60,239 nucleotides of DNA from Gonapodya prolifera JEL478 (Eukaryota; Monoblepharomycota; Monoblepharidomycetes; Monoblepharidales; Gonapodyaceae): assembly GCA_001574975.1 (NCBI GenBank), contig KQ965863.1, forward strand, positions 3,885 through 64,123, read 5' to 3'. The notes under the pieces were generated by a model. The model searched no databases and was not told the DNA's origin. It saw only the letters and a list, made by a program, of their open reading frames with translations. Positions 1-8,943 of this stretch are shown piece after piece. The position numbers and the translations under genes were made by a program. Positions within the stretch are counted from its first letter, which is position 1, and the number at the start of each line of letters is the position of its first letter.

Positions 1-23
1 CTGGTGATGGAAGACTCTATGCA

Positions 24-906
24 ATGCCAATCACTGTTAGTTTGAATCCTCCTGAGGTTTCTGCAAAGATCTTGAGTATTGAGACTGCAGCAGACCAACA
101 CCACGCCTTAGCTCATCTNAGACTTGGGCATGTGAATGAGCGTGACTTGGAGACAATTGTGAGGTCTGGGAAGCTGAAAGATGTCAATTTGAATGATTTG
201 CAGCAATCACTGTTTTGTTTTGGATGCAAAGTGGGAAAGGCTGCACAGTTGCCATACAACCAGCCTGAAAGAAGGAGAGCTTCTCAACCAGGAGGACGTG
301 TTCATGTTGATGTATGGGGACCTGCAAGAGTTAGTGGCTTGAGAGGCAAAAAGTACATGTTACTATTGCTGGATGAAGCTTCACAGTTCATTTCACTGTT
401 CTTGATGAGAACAAAAGATGAAGCACAGGAGAAGATCAGGGAGTACAGGACAATAATGCAGAAACAATACAATGGATTTGAGTTGAAGATTTTGAGAAGT
501 GACAATGCTGGTGAGATCTTAAAGTCTAAAACAATGCAGAATTGGATGAAGCAGAATGGGATTGTTGATGAGGAGAGTCCATCTCATACACCACAACTGA
601 ATGGGAAGGCAGAGTGTGCAATGCAGACTATTATTGAACCAACGCAGAGCATTTTGGCAATGGGTGGTCTTGCACTGACTTGCTGATCTGAGATTATCAT
701 GGCTATTGCACACATCAAGAATCGTCTTCCTTCACAGGCTGTAAATGGAAAAATACCTTTGGAAGTGCTTACAAATGAGAAAGTGACTGTGGATCACTTG
801 AGGATTCTTGGATGTGATGCATATGCTCTTGAGAAAGCACCTGGAAGAGATAAGCTACAGCAGAAGGCAGATCGCTATGTTCTGGTTGGATTTGGCAATC
901 CCCGAG
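24..906 (+). mobile_element. Copia-type LTR retrotransposon remnant (GAG-pre-integrase and integrase)
   Basis: Translation from 24 shows the His-His/Cys-Cys GAG-pre-integrase zinc motif (residues about 27-75, ending in CFGCKVGKA). It is followed by a retroviral-type integrase core with D in VDVWGP, D in LRSDNAGE and E in QLNGKAE, i.e. the D,D-35-E triad. The frame is interrupted by TGA at 684-686, in the place where Copia integrases usually have a Trp. It then resumes at 699 with the downstream integrase region (INR-like NRLPSQAVNGKIP, then LGCDAYALEK). Homology stops abruptly near 900. No reverse transcriptase, RNase H or LTR is present in the window, and the element enters from beyond the left edge. 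An ambiguous base lies at 119. This is a dead fragment rather than a host gene. Confidence 0.88.
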
Positions 907-1330
907 GTTGCAGTGCCAGAATGGCTTGAACGGTGGCTTGTCTCCCTTCTGTGGGGAGATTTGACAGGAAACGATATGGAATCAAGTATTAGTAAGCATG
1001 TTGGGACACGCCCAGATAGCATTGCAGACGCGTCCCTCACCAATTCACGAACAACATAATCCCAGATCCACGGCTGATCCTTCTTGCCCCTTGCAGCCGC
1101 GCTCCTTTCCGCACTCCTTTCCTCAGATCCACTGTTATTTTCTGTGTTTGATTCGTCTTGGGGGAACATTACAAAAGTTTACCCAATAAAAATCAAAAAT
1201 TTTGAACCCAAAACCCAAACCCGATCTTTGGGTTTGGGTTAGACTTTATATTTTTACGGACCCAAAACCCAACTTGAAAGTCGGGTTTCAGAGTCAGGAT
1301 TCGGGTTCTCAGGTTCACTATGCATAACAC
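900..1330 (-). mobile_element. Possible hAT-like DNA transposon 5' end (BED-type start)
   Basis: On the minus strand an ORF starts at 1169 and is acidic and Ser-rich, followed by a basic stretch and PWIWDYVVREL. This resembles the tryptophan-rich beginning of BED zinc-finger transposases. A plausible intron (donor GTGAGG near 1050, acceptor CCACAG near 950) would join it to a segment containing KPFWHCNLGDC, which could carry the zinc-binding cysteines. Upstream of the ORF (1200-1320) lies subterminal-looking sequence made of inverted copies of AACCC/GGGTT words. The catalytic transposase region is absent, because the sequence runs into the Copia fragment at about 900. Assignment to hAT is an inference from composition and arrangement, not a firm family match. 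Confidence 0.35.
1212..1240. repeat. Perfect 11-bp inverted repeat (AACCCAAACCC / GGGTTTGGGTT)
   Basis: AACCCAAACCC at 1212-1222 and GGGTTTGGGTT at 1230-1240 are exact inverted complements separated by 7 nt. Related words (ACCCAAAACCCAA, GTCGGGTTT, TCGGGTTC) continue to about 1310. The arrangement could be the subterminal repeat zone of the neighbouring transposon fragment, or it could form a hairpin. Confidence 0.7.
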
Positions 1331-1961
1331 TAGCCCCCACCACCCCGGTTGCCCAAATCCTCCAGCAAGCTCGCAAGCTGTTCACTGAGAACTTGTGCCT
1401 TGGCAGGGTGGACCCAGATAGGCTTGTTCTCCACGCAATACGGGTCCCCTACCAAGGCAGATGCCTGCCTCTGAGGCCGTTGCAAAGCTCAACAGGGGTA
1501 ACTCAGTGTCCAACCCTCTCATTGTCACTGCAGAGACGAAGCGGATCCTCCTCTTGCACCTGTATGAAGAGGAGGTGACATACTCCACTGGGAATTTCAT
1601 GACTGTTGAACTTGCCTTGGATGCAGACCTCAACAAACTGGGTGAGTGACCTGCCTGTCATACATTAGGACTGATGACGGATTACATTGGTTTCGGGTCC
1701 ACGTCAGGGTACGTCAGGAGCTGTGGGCTGAAAGCCCTCCATGACCCCACGACCAACATCAACTGTATTGACAAGTTGGTGGATGGTGCCAAATACATGA
1801 TTGACGTGCCAGGGTTGGCTTGGTCATCGGCTATGAACGCATATAGAGGGAGCGGAGCAGATATTTCGAGGGCGCTCAAGCGCGGGCTCGAGGAGACGTT
1901 CGGCACAAAGCCCAAGGAGCTTTCCTTTGCCTTAGTTGTGTTTAGATCTTTTCAAAAGTAG
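1330..1961 (+). CDS. Unrecognised ORF remnant, probably broken
   Basis: Coding-looking plus-strand segments occur in more than one frame. One runs from about 1333 to 1460 (contains RKLFTENLCLGRVDPDR). A second runs from 1461 to 1648 (AKLNRGNSVSNP, LLLHLYEEEVTYSTGNF). After a convincing intron (donor GTGAGT at 1643, acceptor GTCAG just before 1708) a third runs to about 1961 (contains DKLVDGAKYMIDVPGLAW). The first junction needs a frameshift or an odd splice, so the gene is probably decayed. I do not recognise the family. Its position directly beside two transposon fragments suggests it may be mobile-element derived or an orphan accessory gene. Confidence 0.35.
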
Positions 1962-2205
1962 TAATACACTGGAAGCTCTTCAATATCGAAAAATGGTGGA
2001 AACCACGTGATCCTGTGAGGGTCCCAACCCCGACCAAAGCACTCCAAACACCTGTATCGTTTCCCAGTTGCATCGCAGTTTTTGCCGACCGATCGCACGC
2101 GGAAGAGAGCGCACGCTGTCTCCGTCTCTCGCCAATCGCACGTGGAGCAATCTCCGCCACACTCGCGCCAGGACACTCCTTGGCTGTTTGGACTCTCAAC
2201 ACGCA

Positions 2206-4953
2206 ATGGACGCAAACCAAATCAGAGCGGCCCTAGTTGAAGTCCTGCAGGGGGGTGATGCCTTCCTGGCTGCGGACCTCGAGCCAGTCTTCCTCAAGTT
2301 CGGACTGGACCCGGAGCCTCTGCGAGCCTTCAGCGGGCCCGAGATGGAGGGGCTGGAACTCCCAGTGGACGAAGTCGTTTCGTTGATTGCGGGGCTGTTG
2401 GAGGCACATCCGCCGGCGGAGCAAGAACAGGAGGAGGTGCAAGTCCCCGAGCCCGAACCTGAACCAGCTCCAGCTAGGAAACTGCCACGCAAGATAAGAG
2501 GACGGCGCTATATATGGACCGGAGCGGGCGGGTCTACGTCCAACGACTCGGATGCGGACGAAAACGATGGTACGAGGTGCCACCTCGTGCGGGGTATTCT
2601 TCTCTCCCTAACTCTGTACTTGCAATCGCTGTCAGACCACAGGGTTCCCGACTCACACCCGGACGTGGCGGTCCCTCGCGAGAGCTACGAGGAAGACGGC
2701 GCACATGAGCGGAAACCAACAGCGGAGGTCGTGAAGCGGAAGCTCGAGGACTTACAGAGTCGCAACGTGGCGTTGGAACGGGAGATCGAAGAGGAAAGGA
2801 TACGGGCGGAAGAGCTCGCGGCCAAGCTGAACAAAACGTCGAGAGCTTTGAATGTGCGTTATTATGGTCACTGCTCGCGCGGGTGTTGGGAATTGTTTGA
2901 TTGAAACTTGTCTGTCGAACTTCAAGGAGAAGCAAAGCAAGCTCTCCCAGTCTGAACAGCACATTCAAGAATTGGAAGCGGAAAAGGAATCTCTCGCGCA
3001 TAAAGTAACCGAGGTACGGCTCTCCTCCCAACCGCACTCGTCGCAACCTCGACGTAAACGATATGGCCTCACCACTGCAGATTTCCGGGGAGATGAAGAA
3101 GAACTCGAGCGTATGGAGCGACTTGAAAGCTACTGTCAAGGAAACCGAAGCCCAGTGGAGAGAACAGCTCGAAGGTTCGTTGTGTCGTTCTGACTGTTCC
3201 CAACCCCTAGCGTAATGACAATCGCGGCAATTAGAAACCGAGCGCATGACAATCGAGAACACCGACCGACTGGCGAAAGATATCGAGCTCCAGAATAGCC
3301 TCATCGAGAACCTTCGGACAGAGATCTCCGACGTGAGTCCCAATCCCCTCATCCCATCTCCCTTTGTGTTCCCTCTCATCAATCCACCCCACGCACCCCA
3401 CACACCCCATCCCGCACCAGCTCGAAGTCCTCAAAGTCGAACTCGCGCGCAAGATCCACGACTGGGACCACATGAACTCGGAGCTCGAGCAGGTCAAGGA
3501 CACCAACGGGGAGCTCAGGTCGCAGCTGGAACGGTTCCAGGAGCAAATGAATGAGAGGACCGTGGAGCAGGGGTTGCTGCCGCAGGCGCAGGTGTGTGGG
3601 TTGCTCGTTTAGTGGGGAGTGTGGTCACTCGGTCAGGAACTACAACCAACCTTGGCCCCTCCTCCCCCTTCCCCCACTCCTCCCTTCCTCCCCACACCGA
3701 CAGCCATTGGCACTAGAACTATGGAACCCCGAACAAAGCGCAGGCCAGCTTGTCCCAGCCGGGCAGACCGGTCTCCAGACGCAGCACCTCGAAGACCGTT
3801 TGGAGGAGGAGCGGACGGCGCACCAGCAAACACGGGAGGAGCTCATGGCGCTTGGAGAGCGGATATTCGGCCTCGAGGACGCGCTAAGGGCCCAGGAGGA
3901 GCGCGTTCATGAGTTGAGGGAGGAGACGGGGTTTAGTCATCCGGACACGAGTGAGTTCCCAATGCTGGTCAAATTCTTTCTGCGACGTGACTCACATCTC
4001 GACACGGTGTATGATCAGGACACCTCCTCGAGTATGACGGCGAGTACGGGTACGAAGGAGGCTACCACCCACGCGCCATGTCGGCCCCGATATACCAGAG
4101 CTTCCCTCCTGCCATGTACAATCCGCCCGTGTACCCGGGGTACGCGCCATACCCGCCGTATCCAGCGTATGGCACGACGGAAGTCATCACGGCGAGGTTT
4201 CAAGGTGAGCGGAGGGGTCGACCGCGTTCCCCACCTCGGTGGTCCTGACGGGAGTTGTTCCTGGGGCACCAAGTGAATTCCGATGGCGAGGCGCAGTACA
4301 CCAATGGAGCTCCACAGCGATACGCGGACCACTTGTTCTCCGACGACATGGACGATTACGACGTGCCCTACCAACCCAACCGATCCTCCCAACAAGGCGG
4401 GGGAGGCCAGAACTCGCCCATCACGCCGCCTCCGTCGTCCAACGTAGGAGAACGGCCTGGGTCCGCAGCGCCGCCGTCGTCGGGATCGATTGGGGCGTTG
4501 AAGGGTAATGGTGCAAGCTCGACACGACGGAAGAAGACGCCGACTGTGGAGGAGGCGGAGAATAAAACGTCAGTCAATCGGCGGCAAGTGAAGGCGCAGG
4601 GTACTGCATCGGGAGCGTCAGGTGAGCGGGTGCTTCGCGGTATGTTTTGGTTATTTTCATTGGTGGTCTTACACCCCTATTCCAACCCAGGAACACGCAC
4701 GAAACAACAGGGCAAAACAGCTGCCTCTCGCCGGGCAACAGCGACAACAAATCGTAACGTTCTCTACATCGTGTCCGCCGTCGTCCTCCTACTGGCGCTG
4801 TACATATCTTTTGGCACGTCAAGCAAAGAAGCGTACGGGTGTGAGGATTGCTCGGTGTTCATGCGGGTCATGACGAGGTGGATTAGCTTTGTGGAACGGG
4901 TGGAAGATGCAACGTATCGGTTTGTGAACCAGCCTCAATCAGTGAGACAGTGA
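2206..4953 (+). CDS. Coiled-coil protein with a C-terminal membrane anchor
   Basis: A ten-exon model holds frame throughout: 2206-2569, 2636-2853, 2927-3013, 3081-3174, 3235-3332, 3421-3591, 3704-3950, 4019-4204, 4274-4621, 4691-4953. The N-terminus has acidic leucine-rich segments and a Glu/Pro run. The centre is a long heptad-type coiled coil, rich in Glu, Leu, Lys and Gln, spanning exons 2-7. It is followed by a Tyr/Pro-rich segment (MYNPPVYPGYAPYPPYPAYG), a Ser/Pro-rich low-complexity region and a single hydrophobic helix, NVLYIVSAVVLLLALYISFG. About 45 residues follow the helix, including a CEDC pair. The layout fits a tethering or organelle-surface protein with most of its mass on one side of a membrane. 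I cannot name an orthologue. The start ATG is the first in frame, and only one intron boundary (2570-2635) has a competing acceptor (AG at 2642), which would break the frame. Confidence 0.72.
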
Positions 4954-5002
4954 GGCGGTAGTGTTGGTTTTGTGGTTTTTCTTTCATTGTACGGATTTGA
5001 TG

Positions 5003-5738
5003 CTATCGTGAGACAATTGATTGAAGCAAGTTTAAGATATCTGAGTGCCAAAGGTGTGATCAAAGGTGTCGCCGTCGGTCGGCTGTCATGTTCCAGCAGC
5101 GAATTGGTTCGGTTCTGCTTACCTATGAAGACGGGCAGCGCGGTGCAGAAGGCGAAAATGTACCAGTACGAGAGGTAGTGCCACATTTCTGCGATGAAGT
5201 AGGACATGAATATCGTCGCTGATGAGTGCGCGATCAGGTCTGCAGTGGGAGACGGGCGAATACAAGTTTACTCCGAAAACCAGCTGAATGCCCATAGACT
5301 GGAGGACTTACATAGTGAATTCAATCTCACACTAAACATTGAGACACCAGTAAAGAAAAGACCGAATTCCACCGCGAACGCAAGCCAAGAAATGGCCAAT
5401 GCTGCCACGAGACTTTGAATTTGTGATTATTGTGGAGCGTTCTCGGGCGGTAAACGAAGCAAAAATAGAATCTCACGATTGCTCAATGCTGTCGTAGTCG
5501 GAAATATCACCAAGTGGTAAAGCTGCTCTGATGTTTCCATCCTTGTGGTATAAATTAAGAACACGAGCGTCGCAACGCCCGCCCGACACCTTCACCCACG
5601 CACCTTCACCACAAACGCCTGAATCGTGGCAACGAAGTGAAGAGCTGCAGTCACAAACCGTGCAGGAATCAGTGAATCCATCAGAATTGAGAAAACGCCC
5701 GCTGCTGTGGTCATCGTAGCGATCCCTCTTTTCAACAT
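5003..5738 (-). CDS. TMEM107: TMEM107 homologue, ciliary transition-zone membrane protein
   Basis: Five minus-strand exons (5738-5604, 5541-5477, 5412-5312, 5239-5123, 5040-5003) encode about 145-155 residues, against about 140 in animals. Four hydrophobic helices are visible. Family-typical segments appear in the right order: LIPARFVTAALHFVA at the start of helix 1, a polar loop with ALPLGDISDYDSIEQ, then LVAALAISWLAFAVEFGLFF, FTGVSMFSV, and finally YWYIFAFCTALPVFI. In animals TMEM107 sits in the ciliary transition zone and recruits MKS-module proteins. By inference this organism builds a cilium or flagellum. A second in-frame ATG at 5714 is the likelier start by length. The last exon is short and was chosen because it gives the DILNLL ending that matches the family. 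The gene is divergent from the EF-hand gene, 77 bp away. Confidence 0.85.
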
Positions 5739-5815
5739 CCCCGCCAACGCAGGCGTCAGTTCATTTTCAACTCATCATCAGAAGAGCTCTGTCTCGTGGT
5801 CCTACCTCCTGAACA
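5739..5815. promoter_or_regulatory. Short shared upstream region of TMEM107 and the EF-hand gene
   Basis: Only 77 bp separate the outer start codon of the minus-strand TMEM107 gene from the ATG at 5816 (about 100 bp if TMEM107 starts at 5714). Both promoters and both 5' leaders must lie here or overlap the other gene. I see no TATA box. The divergent layout suggests co-regulation, but no specific element such as an RFX X-box was recognised with confidence. Confidence 0.5.
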
Positions 5816-6515
5816 ATGGCAGAAACTCACAGCTCCTCAAACTCCTTGCCCTCGCAACAACTCCAGGAACTGAAAGAGATTTTCAGCCTTGTCGATGCAG
5901 ATGGCGGTGGCACCATTTCAAAAGAGGTGTCTGCTCTGAATCGATGGAATGAGGCTCTCGATACCGGTTCTGACTCGCACGTTTGCATAGGAACTTGCTG
6001 ACCTCATGCGGACGCTTGGTCTTCGGGCAACGAAGGTGAATTGCATTCACAGCTTATGTGGAAGGCTACAATGACTGATAAGCGGTTTGATACGTTCCAT
6101 CCAAAGCTGGAACTCGACGCTCTCGTTAACGAAATCGACTCGCGAGGCACTGGCGAGATCGACTTTGACAATTTCGTCACCGCCATGTCACGAAAAGTCA
6201 ACATCAACAAAACAGAGGACGAGATTTTGAACGCGTTTGCGCATTTTGCTGACGAGGGTGGACCTGTCACGACAGTAACAAAACATGCTCTCGTGCAGGC
6301 GCTGGTTCTGCATGGAGAAATGGAAAAGCGAATGACTGCGGATGATGCCGAAGATCTAGTCATGAGCGTGCGTTGCTTTAAATTGCAGGGGAGGACTTCT
6401 GTTGTTTACTTATTTTAAACGAATGCCTCGCTCACAGACGATCCAAGCACACTCCGACACCATGGGCGACCGATTCGATTACGTTCGATTTGTGAAAGAG
6501 ACCATGAACAAGTAA
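5816..6515 (+). CDS. EF-hand calcium-binding protein, calmodulin/centrin-like
   Basis: Four exons are joined by GT-AG introns. The first ends after DADGGGTISKE, followed by an intron with acceptor at about 6000. A short exon encodes ELADLMRTLGLRATK, a main exon starts near 6109, and the last exon starts at 6439 and ends NK-stop at 6513-6515. EF-hand 1 (DADGGGTISKEE) is canonical. EF-hand 2 (DSRGTGEIDFDN) has Asn at position 12 where Glu is usual. The two C-terminal hands are degenerate: one has ADEGGPVTTVTKHA with no proper loop, the other has TMGDRFDYVRFV. Total is about 150-160 residues, the calmodulin/centrin size. Calcium binding is therefore expected mainly in the N-terminal lobe. Pairing with TMEM107 hints at a flagellar or basal-body role, but that is inference from position only. 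Confidence 0.82.
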
Positions 6516-6565
6516 TTGCATGCACTACCACGACGAAATGTTATGTAGTACTACGCTTTTGTACT

Positions 6566-7837
6566 TCATTCCAATGTATTCTGCTTGATCGCAACCTCGA
6601 GTTTTTTGTGGAGGTCACTGCCAAGACAACCAGGCAATACGTCAGCTTCACCATTTAACAGTATCGTCCCCACGCCATGGGCCATGGAATGGAGGGCATC
6701 ATGACAGGCTCCCCATCTGCTTTTCACTCACCTGCTCAAGACAAACAGTCCATGTTCGGTGACGAGTCGGTGCACAGGACCAGCCTCGTACTTTCCCGGT
6801 ACAATAACGCCGTCCTTGTCGTACTCCACAAAGCCCAAAGAGTCCTCTGGGTATGGAACGCGACCCTATGGAGTTGGCGGGTATGAAAAATCAGATCACG
6901 TGCAAGTGACCTTGGGAATGTATCTTGACGCCTCACCGATGGTGGAGGATTTCTCATGTCAGGAACAGCCTGCGTTGTGCCAGGGTTAGCAACAGTGCCT
7001 GTAACATGAAGCCAACGGTCAACGACAACTCACCATGAAGCCCTACAAGCATTCCCGAAAGACAAAGCGCGAAGGGGAGCGTAGTCAGGTTGATCAACAC
7101 CTGTCGGCACTCTCAAGGGTGAACAGTACCGGTTGCTTTGTCTGCATCGCATAAAACATGGCCATCGCCTGCAACTCCTGGTCTTTGTCCACGTTCTCTC
7201 GCAGCACGCTTTGCAACAGTGGAGCAAAGTCGTCGTTCGGGACAAAGGTCTCGGGCGTAATGGTGTCGCTTCCCTGTTAGTGCAAAAGACCGCAATCTGT
7301 TGAAACCACTTCACGGCTGGTCATGAGATGTACGCTTCGCGGATCACTCGCCTCCGGCGGACAGACGGAGTACGCCTCGGTGCTCACTGCGCTCGCGGGG
7401 CTCGACTCCACTCCACTCTGCTTTGCCTCGTTCGTTCCATCGCCCCACCCCCGCCCCCCCCGCCCACACTCACAGATTTAAGCCAGCCAACAATCCCCTC
7501 GGCTTTCACTCTCTTTGCCCCGATTTCATTTGGGCCCTATGAGTCTCCTTCTTCGTTCAGGACGGGGACACTGCCGGCCAACTTGAAAACCGACCGCACG
7601 CACCAGAAACGCAACCGCCCTTGCACCTGGCTCCGTCTCGAACGCAAAGAGCGGATACTCGTAGCTCGGTATCCTAGTCGCCTTTGCTCCCGGTGGGATC
7701 TCGCGAACAGCCTGGAGCGCGCGAGCCTATAAATGCAACGGCGAATCGGCGTGAGTTTGGAGCGAAGACTGTGCGCACGAGGGACGAAAGGAGGCGAAAC
7801 ACACGGTGGAGGTGAAGAGACGGGCGATGCGATGCAT
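6566..7837 (-). CDS. Conserved-looking mitochondrially targeted protein of unknown function
   Basis: Seven exons read cleanly on the minus strand. The start ATG at 7837 begins an Arg/Ser/Thr-rich, acid-free leader (MHRIARLFTST), typical of a mitochondrial presequence. A phase-0 intron follows, then ARALQAVREIPPGAKATRIP, YPLFAFETEPGARAVAFL, GPNEIGAKRVKAEGIVGWLK, TPETFVPNDDFAPLLQSVL, FYAMQTKQPVLFTLESADRG, GRVPYPEDSLGFVEYDKDG and finally VHRLVTEHGLFVLSSDLHKK, ending at TGA 6568-6566. No enzyme motif or membrane helix is evident. Conserved residues cannot be judged without homologues, but the steady frame across six introns argues for a real gene. The intron at 7274-7473 is 200 nt, about three times its neighbours, because it carries a repeat described separately. 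I do not recognise the family. Confidence 0.68.
7325..7445 (-). repeat. Intron-resident GC-rich repeat, copy A
   Basis: Lies inside intron 7274-7473 of the minus-strand mitochondrial-protein gene. Read in the sense direction it contains GGAACGAACGAGGC, then GCGAGCGCAGTGAGCACCGA, then the core TCCGCCGGAGGCGA (7361-7348 region) and CCGCGAAGCG. The same words in the same order occur in introns of two other genes in the window (about 20093-20206 and 38861-39120). Confidence 0.75.
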
Positions 7838-7936
7838 CCTGGCAGCGCAGAGTCGGTGAGTCAGTCGAATTCCACGTTTCCGGGTGAATTCGTTTCCGGC
7901 ACAATTACCAACACCACGTTGCCCTTCCTCGCATCC

Positions 7937-8393
7937 ATGGCCGCATCTGTCGCCACCCGCGATCCCGCCACTGTGGACCAAGAGGAGCCAGACGAGGAGT
8001 ATGTCGACGAGCCAGGTGAGGCTTCCCTCATGCAGGCCTGAACGAAACCCGCTTGCTAACGTCGACGATACCACCCCCGGTCAAGAGCTGGCATCACAGC
8101 TTGTAACTTTTGTGCTTCCTGCTCTGCTGCCGGCTATTTCCCGGATGCTCGGACGACACGGTGAGGGGTAGCTCAACAGTTTGCGACCTTCCCCTAGCTT
8201 GCACGGTGACGCAACGCTGTTGGAATCTGTGAATAACATCGCCCGGGCGTATTATAAGCGTTTGTAACGGCGCTGGCAGGATGTGGTGCTGTTGACGCAA
8301 AAGGTGAGTTCTGCTCACTCGATTTGTTCGAACGACAGAACGGACCTCATCGCTGCACTCGTTTTTCAGGGACATCAAGAAGGCGAACAATGA
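7937..8393 (+). CDS. Small acidic/hydrophobic protein, model uncertain
   Basis: ATG at 7937 opens an acidic N-terminus (VDQEEPDEEYVDEPG). After an intron (GTGAGG at about 8013 to TCAAG before 8088) comes a hydrophobic segment, LVTFVLPALLPAISRMLG. The simple reading stops at TAG 8169-8171 (about 55 residues). A 45-bp segment flanked by the direct repeat CACGGTGA (8157-8164 and 8202-8209) contains that stop. If the segment were removed, the frame would continue as DATLLES and, with one more intron, end at 8391-8393. The 45-bp segment has no canonical acceptor at the required place, so I cannot decide between a short protein and an odd intron. Acidic N-terminus plus one hydrophobic segment recalls small outer-membrane translocase subunits, but no family match is claimed. 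Confidence 0.4.
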
Positions 8394-8611
8394 GCAAAGT
8401 GGTGCCTGCGAGGAACAATGTCGGCTCTTTCAGCTCGACTCCCGGTGTAAAGCTAGCATCTAATTCGTCGTCGCTCATTCGACCAGTAACCACTGAGAAG
8501 AAGCCAAATCCATGGGAAGTCGCTCGCTGTAACGGTTGTCTACACGCCTTGCCCTGGTGGTTGGGTTTAGCGCAACTTGGCTGCAGTTTTCCGTTTGGGC
8601 GTGGGGAATAG
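8390..8611 (+). CDS. Small hypothetical ORF (start MSKVVPARNN)
   Basis: ATG at 8390 gives a Ser-rich, Lys/Arg-containing peptide up to TEKKPNPWE. Reading on gives about 74 residues, ending at TAG 8609-8611 with a Trp/Cys-rich tail. Alternatively a 52-nt intron (GT at 8519, AG at 8570, phase 0) gives a 57-residue product ending RNLAAVFRLGVGNR just past 8610. Both are speculative. Plus-strand composition looks more coding than the overlapping minus-strand ORF. No family recognised. Confidence 0.3.
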   Translation: MSKVVPARNNVGSFSSTPGVKLASNSSSLIRPVTTEKKPNPWEVARCNGCLHALPWWLGLAQLGCSFPFGRGE

Positions 8612-8943
8612 GTGAGACGACAATGGAGACGGCACATAAGAAAGACAAGGATGTGCACACGAGAGCTGGGAGCGGTAATTTCACTTTGGGCGCGATTCGA
8701 GAATTCCGAGCATATCAGTGAAAGCCATTCTGTTCGAGGTGCCACCAAAAAAAATTGAAAGTGCTTGAAACCCAACATACTCATGTAAACCGCGTTTATG
8801 TATCATTTACAAGGTTGGTTCGGCCATTGCGAGATTCACTGACCGACTTCGCATATCCGCTCCAATCTCCCTTATCCCACACCATCCACCTCTTCTCCAC
8901 TACGCCTTCTTACTCGCCCCGACCCACACTTTTCCGCTCTCCA

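Noticed and set aside
1200-1320. GGGTTTGGGTT runs as an interstitial telomere tract
   Set aside because: Only a few irregular copies occur in both orientations. They form inverted repeats beside a transposon fragment, not a tandem array of one unit.
8347-8784. 145-residue minus-strand ORF
   Set aside because: Composition is poor and it mirrors plus-strand coding-looking sequence. No splice signals or domain.
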